This document shows positions 1-11,352 of a stretch of 64,000 nucleotides of DNA, one piece after another. Each line of letters begins with the position of its first letter. Positions within the stretch are counted from its first letter, which is position 1. The stretch is taken from the NCBI GenBank assembly GCA_036245525.1, contig BTPG01000005.1:213004492-213068491 (forward strand), in the 5' to 3' direction. This stretch comes from Semisulcospira habei. Its lineage: Eukaryota > Mollusca > Gastropoda > Semisulcospiridae. Under the pieces are notes generated by a model. That model saw nothing but the letters and a program-made list of their open reading frames with translations. It had not been told where the DNA came from and did no database searches. The position numbers were made by a program, and so were the translations under genes.

Positions 1-42
1 AGCTAGTGTTTCTTGTCCGGTCCCTGCAAGACTGCCAGCGCC

Positions 43-118
43 ATGAAGCGTCCAGTGACTGTGACCACAGTGAGGGCGATGGTGCTACTCGCTCTACTCT
101 TTGGATCCACAGAAGGCG
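43..118 (+). CDS. Exon 1 of IgGFc-binding-domain membrane protein (signal peptide)
   Basis: The first ATG (43-45) opens a 25-codon reading frame with a basic start (Met-Lys-Arg) and a hydrophobic core (MVLLALLFGS), as expected of a signal peptide that sends the protein into the secretory pathway. It ends at a good donor, G|GTAGGT, with GT at 119-120, leaving phase 1. The next coding block opens after an AG at 3785-3786 in exactly the matching phase, so the two join in frame. The start was chosen because it is the first ATG and gives a proper signal sequence. The promoter would lie outside or in the first 42 bases; I see no TATA box. Joining to exon 2 is inferred from phase, domain logic and splice sites. 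Confidence 0.75.
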
Positions 119-123
119 GTAGG

Positions 124-380
124 TGATCGCCGATAATAAAAGAGTAACAAGACAAGATAAGAATAACAAGGGTGAGAATAACAACAGAGAATAACAATAG
201 TAAGAATAACAAGAATAAGAATAACAAGAGTAAGAATAACAAGAGTAAGAATAACAAGAATAAGAATAACAAGAATAAGAATAACAAGAGTGAGAATAAC
301 AAGAGTAAGAATAACAAGAATAAGAATAACAAGAGTGAGAATAACAAGAGTGAGAATAACAAGATAACGACTGCTGAGAA
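124..380. repeat. Degenerate AATAACAAGAGTAAG minisatellite in intron 1
   Basis: About 15 tandem variants of AATAACAAGARTAAG run from roughly 150 to 375, just inside intron 1. Reading frames crossing it are repeat artefacts rich in Asn/Lys or Leu. Confidence 0.85.
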
Positions 381-394
381 TAATACGATAAGGA

Positions 395-450
395 TCGACC
401 ATGAAAGTCAAGGGTGCTGCCAGAATAGCTTGGCACCTAGAGGCGCCAAC
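395..450. repeat. Partial copy of the GGCGCC hairpin MITE
   Basis: Sequence around 398-445 resembles the arm seen in the other copies (AGTCAAGGGTGCTGCCAGAA... GGCGCC), but the second arm is lost after the central GGCGCC. The copy is truncated or decayed. Confidence 0.5.
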
Positions 451-670
451 AACCCTCGCACTGTAATTTTGATGTATTTTATAAACCGTAATTGTGTCTT
501 TAGAAAAGAACTCTGAAGTTGGAAATTAGGCTCGTAAGGCTCAGCGTGTTAAACCATTTAGCCACGACGCACTGCATCCCTTAACTGAATTATCATGTCC
601 ATCCATCTCCTGCAACTGGCACTTTGTCGTTAGGTGACCACTCCAACATTTAAAATATACCGCCTCGGGG

Positions 671-3203
671 TTAACTCATTCAGCCCGACGCACGAATTTC
701 CCAAATTTCGGAGGCGTCAGCTAACAACTATGCACCTGTTGCAGGAGATAGATCGGCCATGATAATTCAAGGGTAGTGCCAGATTAGCTTGGCGCCGACA
801 GGCGCCAAGCTAATCTGGCACTCATCATCATCAATCCCCTGACCTAGTGTGGTCGTCGAGTTGCTGAACTGCTGAACGTTTGACCAGCTCCCTCCACTTA
901 TCTCGGTCACGTGCCAGGCTTTGCGTATCTGCAAAACTTTTCCCAGTCCACTGTGTGATGTTGTCCACCCACTTTGTTCTATGTCTGCCTCGTTTCCTGC
1001 CACCCATAACGCTGCTTTGCAAGATTGTTGTGGAGAGGTTGTTGGCTGGAGTGACATGGCCATACCATTTCATCTTTCTCTTTTGACGGTGGTGAGGAGG
1101 TCTTCATAGTTGCCAGCTTCACGCCTGATGGTACTACGGACTTCTTTGTTTGTGATGTGTTCCTTGTAAGAGATGCCAAGGATGGTTCTATAGGATCTCA
1201 TTTCAAGTGCCTGGATTCCTCGCTGCAGTTCAGCTGTTAATGTCCATGCCTCACATGCATATGAGAAGATTGAGAGGACTAGTGCTTTCAGAAGTCTGAT
1301 TTTTGTTTTAAGACAGATATTTTTTTCTCTCCAACTAGGTCTTAGGTTTGATAGGTTGCAGTTGTTTGTGCTGCTCTGGATAAAATGTCTGCTCTTGATC
1401 CTTCCTCACTGATGACAGAGCCTAGATACTTGAACTGACTCACCGTCTCCAGTTCTTGTCCACTGACTTGGATCTTTGTCGAGATTTGTTTGTCACCACT
1501 TGTCATCAACTTGGTCTTTGTTGCAGTTAACTCCATGCCAAATCTGGAAGAGGTTTCATCAAGGGTTTTCACTAAGGTGGCAAGCTCATCCTCACTGCCA
1601 GCCAGCCCATCGATGTCATCTGCAAAGCGGAGATTGGTGATGTTGCGCCCTCTAATGCTGACTGTGCCGCAGTGATGCTCCAGAGCGTCATACATGATGT
1701 GCTCTAAGCAGATGTTGAAAAGCGTGGGTGACAAAAGACACCCTTGATGCACACCAACTGTTATTTGAAACTATTCCCCCCACAGATCCCTGGACAAGTA
1801 CTGGTGGTTTTGGCATAAAGCTGCTTGATGGTGTTGGTCAGCTTCTGGCCCATGTTGTATTTCCTTTTCATTGTAGCCCACAATGCCTCATTCAATACTC
1901 TGTCGAAGGCCTTTTTGAAGTCTATGAACACAAGGTAGATGTCCTGTTGGTGTTGCAAGTACTTTTCACACAGAACTCGTAGGTTGACTATTTGTTCTGT
2001 CGTGCTTCTATTGCTCCTAAACCCAGCCTGCTCCTCAGTGATAATTTCTTCTGCTTGAGGTTTCAGTCTGTTCAAATGACCTTTAGCTACACTTTACTAG
2101 CCTGGCTGATCAAACTGATAGTTCTGTAATATTTGCATAGCTGAAGATTCCCTTTTTTTTTGGGAGAGTTATAATCAGTGATTGTGTCCATGTTGTAGGC
2201 CACTCGCCTGTCTGCCAGATCTTGTTGCAGATTTTTGTTAGTAAATCTGTCACTGCTTCTTGATAAGTTCAGCTGGGATGTTGTCTACTCCATCTGCCTT
2301 CCCATTCTTCAACGCTCTTACTGCTGCCTCCAGATTTCCTCTGAGGACGGGAAAATCGTCGACATTTGAGCACTCTGGAACTGCTAGTACTTCGGGTCAA
2401 CTTTGGGTGGCTGGTTGTAGAGTTCTTTACAGTATTCAGTCCATCTATGTCTAATCACATTGGGTTTGGTGAGGCAATGCCCATCTGTGTTTTGAATAGT
2501 ACTAATTCTAGGCTGCTTCTGTTTGGTTAGGTCTTTTACAATTTGGTATGCCATTTTGCTGTTGTTACTTTTCAAGCTGTTCTCGATCTCTGTGCATTGT
2601 TGTCCAATCCAGACTTCTTTAACTTTCTTCAGACCTTTTCTGATCTGCTTGTTGATTTCGCGATATTCTTGTGCCCCTGTTGTGTGTTTGTTTCGTTTTA
2701 GGTCCTTTCGGGTGTCACACATTTTGAGAATTCCACCCGTAACCCAAGGTTTGTTCTTTGGGCGATGAAGGCCAAGGATGTTCTTGGCAGCTTCTAACAT
2801 GGCTGTGCTGAAAGCGTCTGTCATCACTTCAACGTTGTCCTCCATCATAAGGAGTGGAGCAAATTTTCCTCCGATTGAGGCCTGGAAGGATTCACAGACG
2901 CTGGGGTCTTTCAGTCGCTCAAGGTTGAACCTAACCCTAATGTTCTTTGGCTTACTAATTTTCTTCAGCTTCGTTCGGAAGTTCATTATCACGAGATCGT
3001 GGTCACTTCCAACATCAGCACCAGGAAATGTCCGTGTTTTTGCTCTATTGATGCCGGATTGAAAACGGTTCTGGACCAGTATGTAGTCGATCTGGTTGTG
3101 ATGGTTCCGTTTGGTGCATGCCAAGTCCAGTATCTGGCACTACCCTTGAATTATCAAGGTCGACCCATCTCCTGCTGTAGTGCGTGAGGGCTGAATGGGT
3201 TAA
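671..3203. mobile_element. TTAA-bounded hairpin MITE interrupted by a LINE
   Basis: The outer ends are imperfect inverted repeats: TTAACTCATTCAGCCC at 671 faces GGGCTGAATGGGTTAA ending at 3203, both with TTAA at the edge. A central hairpin has arms meeting at GGCGCC-GACA-GGCGCC (791-806). A LINE at 823-3131 splits the right arm and is flanked by the 10-base direct repeat ATCTGGCACT (813-822 and 3132-3141). Without the LINE the MITE is about 215 bp. TTAA edges are typical of piggyBac-mobilised elements, but there is no transposase here, so the driver is inferred. Confidence 0.8.
823..3131 (-). mobile_element. 5'-truncated EN/RT LINE with 10-bp target duplication
   Basis: The minus strand encodes, from 3124 down, part of an AP-like endonuclease (QIDYIL, then SDHDLV) and a linker (to about 2384), then reverse transcriptase with EEQAGFRSNRST and FIDFKKAFDRV (about 2075-1761), LRFADDIDGLAGS (about 1620) and a C-terminal GHVTPANNLS... 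GGRKRGRHRTKW segment (about 1073-831). Several frameshifts and stops break it, so it is dead. The 3' end is a short TGATGATGATGA tail on the minus strand (near 823-832), as in the second copy at 35255. Target duplications are at 813-822 and 3132-3141. The clade (RTE- or L2-like) cannot be fixed by eye. Confidence 0.85.
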
Positions 3204-3786
3204 ATACTTTAACATGATTGCAATGCGCGTAGCAAATGTATAGAATTGGTGTCGTTTGTAACGCCTCAGTTTTGTGTCACTGAAGAGTGATTTTGTCCCT
3301 TTCTGTTTGATGCACGCGGTCTGCGATATAATTCTGTCGAGGACACAATGCTTATATTGACAACAATATTGCATCATAACTTCATGAGAAATTACCTTAA
3401 CGTTCATCTTGCCATCAGCTTCCCCCGCCACAGAAGCGCGTCAAGAGTCTTGGCAGTAATTGTATCAGCTATGTCAGTGATGTATACTTTGCTGTGACGA
3501 TCACAAAGAATACCCCCTGATCAACTGGGATAACTCGTCATACATTTTCGTATTTAGTTTGCGAGAGTGCCACTGAAAACACGATTTTAGAGCAAAACAA
3601 AACAAATGGTAACGCTTTCCGTTAAAAATTGAAATTCAGATGAAAAAGGTCACTGCCAAACGTGGAAAATGCAAAGGGATAACTTAATAAAAAGAAACTC
3701 GCTTGAAAGGACGAGCACAAAGCGTGTATCTTTCTTTTCTGGTCATGTTATTGTACCATTGTCGTTCTTTCCCCGTATGTTGGCAG

Positions 3787-4495
3787 TGTCCATCACAACG
3801 CGAGGGACAGAATTCTTCCTCTCCTTCCCCAGACATTCCACACTGACCGGCGTGACCGTGACGCAGCAGCTGGTCATCTCCAACCCCACTAACGTGTCCG
3901 TCACGGCCCGCGTCTGGTGTCCGCTGTTATCAGGTGCGGGCACCACTCAGAGTTCAACCGTACCTGCTGGCGGAATGTGGTCCTCGTCATGGGTCACTAG
4001 CCTCCTCCATCTGGGAAGTGCGGCCAGGGAAAACAAAGGCGTGTTCGTGACGGCCACGGGTCCTGTTGAGGTGCAGGTGCTCTCCATGTCGGAGGGGGGT
4101 TTCTTTTATTCACGGGGGAGCTACTCTGCCCTCCCGCGCGAGGCCCTCTCTGGCAAATACGTCATTGCTACACATTGCGAAATTAATGATTGCTTTTGCC
4201 AGATTGTCGTGACGGAAAACAACACTAACGTCTGCATTCGTCTGCATCTTCCAAGTGGCGGACCAGTTATCTTTAACGGATCAACTTATGCTCACAATGA
4301 CGTCATCTCCACTAGTGGTGACGCTGGCCACGTGATACAGATCACGTGCACACTGTGTGACTTTTCTGGGTCGCTGGTGCAGGCGTCTCGCGCTGTGGCC
4401 GTGATAGCCGGAGGTCAGTTCACAGGGATTGGATCGGTGACGCCCAAAGATCTTGTCGTGGAGCAGTTTCTGCCAACAGAGACTTTCGGTACAAG
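3787..4495 (+). CDS. Exon 2: IgGFc-binding-protein N-terminal type domain, first part
   Basis: This open 709-base exon encodes about residues 26-262 of the joined protein. It starts after GTATGTTGGCAG (AG at 3785-3786) in phase 1 and ends at ACAAG|GTACGG (GT at 4496-4497) in phase 2. The protein has the beta-rich pattern of IgGFc-binding N-terminal domains: an opening GTEFFLSFPRH strand, repeated short blocks with NPTNVSVT, VFVTATGPVEVQV and SRAVAVIAGGQ, and the VVEQFLPTETFGTRY end resembling the family's DHLVEQLPP...WG block. In other animals the domain occurs in secreted mucus and cell-surface proteins; its ligand here is unknown. Potential N-glycosylation sites occur. The open frame upstream of 3787 is intron, since exon 1 joins in phase exactly here. 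Confidence 0.85.
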
Positions 4496-4610
4496 GTACG
4501 GGTTGCTTTCTGAGTTTGATTGTCTACCGTAGATCTGCCAGACTAATGTGACAAATGTTGATGACGAACAACCTTACTGCAAAAGCCAGTAACTATGTCG
4601 AATTTTATGA

Positions 4611-4700
4611 CAACCAACCAACCAACCAACCAACCAACCAACCAACCAACCAACCAACCAACCAACCAACCAACCAAACAAACAAACAAACAAACAAACA
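4611..4700. repeat. (AACC)n and (AAAC)n microsatellite
   Basis: A run of AACC units (about 4611-4675) passes into AAAC units (to 4700), inside intron 2. I see no gene in the rest of 4496-5055. Confidence 0.95.
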
Positions 4701-5055
4701 ATTGTAATACATTGTAACACAATAAAATCTCGCTTTTTTACTCAATGGATTCTGCTTGGTATTGCAGTGAAAATCTTGCTGTTTAGACAGATGGACTTAC
4801 TGTCATTGGCTAAATCAGGACAGGTAGTTGGGCAAATACGTTAGAGCCAGCTAAACCAGCACAAACCTTGCCGCGTATTAGTTGTGTCATAAGTCTATAC
4901 TATAAGTATGCAACGCCTATAGAAAAAGTCGCCGCCTAGAGTCGCATGTGACGCGCGTGTGAACAGGTATATTCCTAGTCTATTTTAAGACAGCTTTCCG
5001 AGAGCTCATATGTAGACCTATATTGGGTAGCCCATCGAAAACCGATGATGTCGTC

Positions 5056-5522
5056 ATTGTGCATGACTTCTATTTGTGGGTGCGGGTGTGGCTGAGCAAG
5101 CCAATCCTGGAGCCACACCTGCGAGTGCAATGGGGGCACTGGAACGTAGCTGTGGGGAGAGTCGACGCTGTCTTTCTGCGAGCTCTGGCACTGGTGATCT
5201 TTTCGCGCCGATTGTGTTCAAAGAGCGTGCAGGCTTTCCTGGTGGCGGCACGCCAGCCGGATCTGTCTTGTGCTTGTGCTTCAAATTTCTTTACCGGGAA
5301 GACGCAGTGCTTAAGGCTGTCTCTTATGCAGTCTTTGAAGCGCTTCTTTGGCCGCCCTTGCTTCCTGTTGCCTTTTGAGAGTGCACCATACAGGAGTTGG
5401 CGTGGCATGCGAGAATCATCCATGCGTATGACATGACCTGCCCAGCGGAGTTGTGACTTTAAGATCAAGGTTTCAACACTCACTAAGCCGGCATTGTCCA
5501 GGACTTTCAGGTTTGTCACTTT
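5056..5522 (-). mobile_element. LINE-B 3' fragment (C-terminal RT part and zinc finger)
   Basis: The minus strand from 5519 to 5070 encodes an unbroken piece with LRWAGHVIRM, RQGRPKKRFKDCI and a closing CPHCTRRCGSRIGLLSH zinc-finger-like motif. This is the C-terminal end of an APE-type LINE polyprotein. The same family appears at 42196-43080. It is 5'-truncated and sits in intron 2 of the host gene, antisense to it. Confidence 0.8.
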
Positions 5523-5710
5523 GTCAATGCAGACCTAAGGACAAAAGAAACGCACCAGCTAGATACACAGGAATCGTTTACGTAATAAAGTGTTCGTCAT
5601 ACGACGTATTGACAATTTAACGTCTTGTACGTAAGTTCTATGCATGACATTTTGAAGAAACACTTTTATTGTACAGTGCAGGATTTTACGTGGTGGGCGT
5701 ATGAGGAAGG

Positions 5711-6400
5711 AGGCGAGGTGGCGGGGTGGGGGGGTGGGGGGGTGGGGTGGGGGGGTTGGGGGAACAAATGCCTGCATGAGATGACAAAACGGATGGGCAC
5801 CTACACAGACGTAAGAAAGCAAACCCAAATCCTGCTCAAGGCCGGTCTCGTAATTATCAGACAAATGCATAGTTACCGTCTGGTTACATTTGACACGTCG
5901 TTTCTCTGCGTCTTCGATCTTTTTCAGAAAAAAAACCACGTTGCATTGAATGACCTCATTTGTCGCCATGATGAATACTATCTGATTACGGATCAGTTAC
6001 CTCGAGCAGCGGGGGTGGGGGGGGGGGGAGTTCCAACTCTTTGTTTGGGACCTTCAACCTGACACGAAAGGCTTCCCTGACGCTAGACCGTCTTCCAGTG
6101 GCCGAAAAATACACGGGGGGGGGGGGGGGGGGGGCGGGGGGGGGGGGGGGAGGAAGGGGGCGGGAGGGGGAGGGGGAGGTGAGGGAGTGGGGGTGAGGGG
6201 GGGGAGGACGGTTCAGAGGAGAAGGCGCATGTGTGCCAAGACTCTCACCAAAATATCAAACAGGAAGGGAGTGCGGGGGAGGTGTTTCCGAACACCCCAG
6301 GCAGAAAGGGACTATAAAGATTTTCTTATTTTTGGTGGGGTGGGGGGGGGGGGGGGGGGGAGTGGCGGGGGGGGGGGGGGGGGGGGTGGAGTGGGGGGGT
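5711..6400. repeat. G-rich tract region
   Basis: Long G runs on the + strand occur at about 5719-5760, 6010-6030, 6114-6215 and 6336-6400, separated by ordinary sequence. They could form G-quadruplexes, or part of the run lengths may be assembly error. The Gly-rich frames here are artefacts. No gene is seen between 5530 and 7560. Confidence 0.85.
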
Positions 6401-7562
6401 GAACCACTGGAACCGCCCACCATCACTCCACTCCAGATCAGCCCCTGTCACCGTACCTAAGACAATGACGTGGTGTCGGGAATTTCTAAGCAACATTCCC
6501 ATCAGCGGGCCTGATTTGTGTTCTTTGAAGATGCATACTTGTTTTTTACGTCACTATGGAACATTCACGCTAGGGCGATCGAACATTACGCGTCGACTAA
6601 AGTTACAACATGCTACTACATGGGCGGCACATGTGTTGCATACTTATAATACTAGACTAATATATGATAGGATATATTCAACATCTGAATCAGGCCAAAG
6701 ACAAAAGGTAGAGACCCTTGACAGCGAGGGCAGCTCACATTTTGAAGTGACTTTGTGAGTTATCGCGCTCATATACAAGAAACGTGGTGAGTTATGCTTC
6801 ATCCCATCTTGTTCCTACTTACTTAGTAGTTTCTTCTAAATTGCAAAACTGGCAGTCAACGCTTGGTCTCGAATTTTACTACAATTTCGACTGCAACCGC
6901 TTCCTTCTTTTTAGAAGGTTCTCTTATAGGAAGCATGGATTTTTAGCTCTAGGTGGACACATGGGTGTGCCCATGTAGATAGCACAGTAACATGCGGTCT
7001 TCTTTGTAGGTAGGCAGAAGTTCTTCCTCCAGTTACGCCGATGGTGTGCTGTAGAGGTCGTTTAGACCGAAACAGCTGTCCACACCGGCAGTACAATATG
7101 GACCCCCTTGGGAGACCTAGATCTAAATCTCCATGCATCAAGAGGCTGGGAATCCAGTGAATATATAATAAGCCCCGCTCGGAGGGGGGGGGGGAGGGGT
7201 AGAGTGGATGGGGGTGGGTGGTGGGTGGCGGAGCTTCCATATTCATTGCTTCCAGCCACTTATTTCCTATCCTTTTATGTGCTTCGACCAAACTAGATTC
7301 ATGATCATTGGTAGATAATGCACAATTCTCTTCCTTTACAATGCTTTTTCCTACTTTCTTGTTGGTTTCTTTCTAAATTACAAGCACTGGCTGTCAACCC
7401 TTTGGTTTCGTTTTTTACTTCAGCAATCAGTTTGCCCGTAAACACTTCAGCAGTCAGATTAACGGCGTAGTTGTTTTCACGGTACACTCATTGTCACTGA
7501 AAAAGTACAAATCGAAACCCGAAAAATGCGAAAAATGAAACTTAGTTGGATGAAGTAACACT

Positions 7563-7715
7563 ACAACTTGATACGAGATACTCACAAACCAAATAGGTGA
7601 GGCTAGCGCTGGCAGAATTGTACAACAAACCAAGGGGAATTACTCAACGCAGGGGATCTAACTGTTGTCCAGCGCTGAGTAATTCCCCTTGGTTTGTTGT
7701 ACAACTTGATACGAG
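7563..7715. mobile_element. Small hairpin insertion with 15-bp direct repeats
   Basis: The 15 bases ACAACTTGATACGAG occur at 7563-7577 and 7701-7715. The DNA between holds a copy of the AGGTGAGGCTAGCGCTGG end sequence (from 7593) and an inverted pair: ACAACAAACCAAGGGGAATT at 7622 faces AATTCCCCTTGGTTTGTTGT ending at 7700. This fits a mobile insertion with target duplication. Confidence 0.6.
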
Positions 7716-8043
7716 TACAGACTGTCTGATTCACATTTTGAACAAAAAAGTCCCAGCATTCAATATTCTTTCTGTGAGCGATCATTGCAGATACATGGTC
7801 AAATTGAGTTTGCGATTTACGTGATGGACCCTTGACGTCTTTGACAAGCTGGGACAAAGAAACGGAAAGGTTATTCCAGAAATCTGACTTTCGTACGAAA
7901 TAAAACTTAGTTTTGTGAGAAACATTACGATGTTAACCCATTACATCCTGAGGCTGATTTTGTAACATTTGCCTATTGTCCCATGACGGTTACATTACAG
8001 ATTAGGAGACAGATTAACTGTTTTAGTTAAAGGGTGATGCCAT

Positions 8044-8323
8044 ATAGGTGAGGCTAGCGCTAGTAGAATTGTTCTTGTTTGTGTATGTGTGTTTCTCCTG
8101 CCTACTTCCTAAGTTCCAGAAAAAGACATGGGTTATAGGCTACACCTGGTGCATCCTTTTTAGGGATGTAGATGATCGTTTGGTTTTATACCTGCGTAGT
8201 TTTCTGTGGGCTGGCGATTGGGTGCCTGATAGGCGGGGTCAAGGGATGTAACTATTTGTCTGTCCAGCGCTGAGTAATTCCCCTTGCTATGTGTACAATT
8301 CTACCAGCCCTTGCCTCACCTAT
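8044..8323. mobile_element. 280-bp MITE with 29-bp TIRs (ATAGGTGAGGCTAGCGCT)
   Basis: ATAGGTGAGGCTAGCGCTAG... at 8044-8072 is the inverted complement of 8295-8323 with few mismatches. The end sequence matches that of the 7563-7715 insertion, so this is a repeated family. It has no coding capacity. The target duplication is not clear. I see nothing else in 8324-9990 except a short TGATGA run near 8947. Confidence 0.75.
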
Positions 8324-8945
8324 CTGGTTTGTGAGTGTTCATTCAGAACAGCTTTATGTTAGTACTCTTTCATATGAACACAAACACAAACAATACAAGC
8401 AACACAAGCAAATTAAGCAAAACATTCTTTTCATGTGGCGTTGTCTTAACTCATTCGAGACATGCTTATGCCGTATATCCGGAGGCGGCACGTCTCAAAT
8501 GAGTAAACCAATCTGTTAAACAAAGATATCAGTAATTTAGAGAATATATGAAAGGACTGCACTGACAACAATCAGATCAAAGAAAACAGTAACATGGATC
8601 ACCAGAAAATTGGCAAGGTAGATTATGGAAATAAGCTAAAACATTACTCGGTCTTGTCCCCTACTCTTACGTATTACGATAAATGACGTCCATCTCACAA
8701 AATGACGTAGATCACGAAATGTCTGTGTCGTTCACGCAGATGTGCGCGTCCTGAAAGGAAAGTTTCACTTCCTCCAGAGAGGATCTATATGGGTTACACA
8801 ATCTGTGAAAACGTTAAATCTTCTCAATTTAGGAGGGTATGAATCGAAACTCACTTCCTTAAGAAATTATTGCGGGAAAAAACATGTTTTCAAAACATTA
8901 CAAACGCGCAATATCATTGATTTTGCCTCGTGTTTTAGCATGACG

Positions 8946-8977
<32 letters not shown>

Positions 8978-9989
8978 CAAAGGCAATGGCAGACCATGGA
9001 AAATAAATTATGACACCAAGAAACGGCACGCACAACTCACGCACTGTTCAAACTTCAATATGCAGTGTAATATTATGGCAGGCTTTTGGTAAAGTAAATA
9101 GTCTAACGTAAATTACTCTCACGTTGTTTCCCCACGCAGCGTGCAAGTTAAAAATGTCTCAACTACCATTGTCATGTGACGTCAATATGTGGCACTCGAC
9201 CCTTCCGAGGATAATTTTTTCCAGCACGTTGAATCACGTTGCTTGGAGATATTGCGGTAACGTAGCTTATTTCTTATTGCCCGCATTTAAATAAAAGATT
9301 TGAAAATTTGTACCACCCACAAAACATATCGGTCGTCGCAAACTTATCATGGCTTGTTTTAGCAACATGTCTTCTGTAAAGAAACATTAAAAAAATCCTT
9401 ACATGACACTTTTCATCACGATTCGATAAGGTCTGGTAGAATTTGTTAACGTAAATTAAATGAATTTACAGAGAACGGTAAAACATGGTCTGTAATTTGT
9501 ATTCTCTAGTTTACCAATGCCACTGTTATGCTACTCAAACAGAAAACAAACGTAAATATTCGTAATAATAGAATTAAAAACTGGTGTATATTAACACACT
9601 GTCCCGACAGACAAGCAGCCTTTTGACATTTTCCTGACTTTCAGGGAGGTCCCACAAAGAAACGAGAATGTTTCTAGGTAACATTTTGGGTACATTATAT
9701 GTAATGGTTTGTGCATCCCAAACCAGTGTCAGTCAATTAGATCATGTCTTAATATCGAGACCTCGGCAAGCAACACACACGCGTTTTTTGTATTATACTT
9801 TTCTGATGAGAATGAGTCTGTAGTGGATTGTGTGCTCAGAGGTGACGTTTACTTTATTTATTGATTTTCAAAACAAATGTGCTACTTATAACCACACCCA
9901 CGAACCATATTATTCAATAACTGGCTAAAGTTTAGGATCATCCAATATCTCCGTTCTGATCTGTGTCTGAGTGGTACGTTTGATACACA

Positions 9990-9991
<2 letters not shown>

Positions 9992-10067
<76 letters not shown>
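9992..10067. repeat. (TG)38 tract just upstream of exon 3
   Basis: A near-perfect TG repeat ends about 20 bases before the exon 3 splice acceptor and takes the place of a normal polypyrimidine tract. Confidence 0.98.
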
Positions 10068-10069
<2 letters not shown>

Positions 10070-10087
10070 TTGTTCAATGTCATGTAG

Positions 10088-10457
10088 ATATGTTCTGCAT
10101 GGTGATGCTGTTCTTGCCGGTCCTCCAACGGAAGTATTAAAAGTCATCACCGGGGACGTAGCCACCAGCTTCACCTACAATGGCGCCACTTACACGTCGT
10201 CTGCTAGAAAAGTGTTTTCGTTCACACGCACGTCCATCACTCCTGTGGAAATCGTCTCTACTAAGCCGATCCTGGTGGCACGATTTGTCAAACCCGACGC
10301 CAGCACTTACGACGCCGTCATGGTTGTCCCCCTTCCCGTGTCGGCGTGGCAGAGTTGTTACGACGTGTTTATCTTCTTTGGAGACTCCACAGAGCGAGAT
10401 CTGGTGTTTGTTACGGAGAAAAACTCTGCAAGCTACTTGTCTGCATCAGGAAGCCAG
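10088..10457 (+). CDS. Exon 3: IgGFc-binding type domain, second part
   Basis: This 370-base exon encodes about residues 262-385. The acceptor is CATGTAG (AG at 10086-10087) and the donor CAG|GTATAA (GT at 10458-10459). It takes up phase 2 from exon 2, so the Thr-Arg at the exon 2 end is followed by Tyr-Val-Leu-His, and it ends in phase 0. The content continues the repeated beta modules: EVLKVITGDVATSFTYNG, SARKVFSFTR, TSITPVEIVSTKPILVARFV, a strand such as DAVMVVPLPV, then VFIFFGDST. No stop or frameshift is seen. Joining to its neighbours rests on phase match and the continuous domain pattern. Confidence 0.85.
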
Positions 10458-11265
10458 GTATAACTTTATATAAGATGGAATACCCAGCCCATAGTTGTTC
10501 CTATTTTAATCTTATTCCTCTGATCCATCTCTCTCCGCCCTAACCCACCCTACCCTCTGATTCAAACACACTGGCACACACAGACGGACACACGGCGTTT
10601 CGCGCCAGCAGCAGCCATTCTGAAGAAGAATTGCACTAGCAGCGAATGACGTCATTATAAGCTTCACGTCATGCCACGACACCGCGCACAAGGTGACGAA
10701 ATTAACGTTTAACGTCACTGATCGTAGTACGGAAAAACACTGGGAAGACTTCTGATGGGTGGGGTGGAGCGCGTATGGGCTTTTTCGAGCGCAGTGATCC
10801 TATCTTGACTTAACTGAACTGAATTGGTGCAGAGACAGCTTCACGCAAACATGTATGTCACGCACATCTCGCAAGCATTTGGAACGTAGAACTACGCCTG
10901 CAAACCAACCACGCACTTCAAAACACCCCATCCACCAGGCTCTTCGTTTACCTTTATGTGTTTATCTCTCTCGTTTGACAAACTTCTTTCGCACCATTAG
11001 ACGAGCAGACAACTTGAAAAAAAGGCTTTAGTTATTGAGATAACATCATTTTTGGTTGGTCACGCTTTTGCCATTCCTCATTCGAAAGTGTATCCAACGT
11101 ACATCGCAGGGCAGTAGTTTTTAGATCAGAAATGTTGCAGCATCACCCTGAAAATGAGCGACAACTGACACCACCCGATCTTCCTTTGTAACATTTTTCT
11201 AATGATAAAATGGATGACAACGGGATGGTTATTCTTTATGCTAATCGTACGAGAAGAGTACCAGT

Positions 11266-11352
11266 GCGCAAAGGCCATCGGGCCGACGTCGGCCCGCGCA
11301 CGGCAGTGCGCGGGCCAACGGCGGCCGACATCAGCCCGATGGCCTTTCGCGC
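11266..11352. repeat. GC-rich hairpin element
   Basis: GCGCAAAGGCCATCGGGC at 11266 faces GCCCGATGGCCTTTCGCGC ending at 11352. Further inverted blocks inside (GGCCGACGTCGGCCCGCGCA against GTGCGCGGGCC) make a strong folded structure. It looks like a small MITE; no other copy is seen in the window. Confidence 0.7.

Noticed and set aside
6114..6460. Gly-rich protein frames
   Set aside because: They come only from poly-G runs and lack any start, splice or domain support.
8742..8948. 68-codon frame ending before a TGATGA run
   Set aside because: No domain, no splice context and unremarkable composition.
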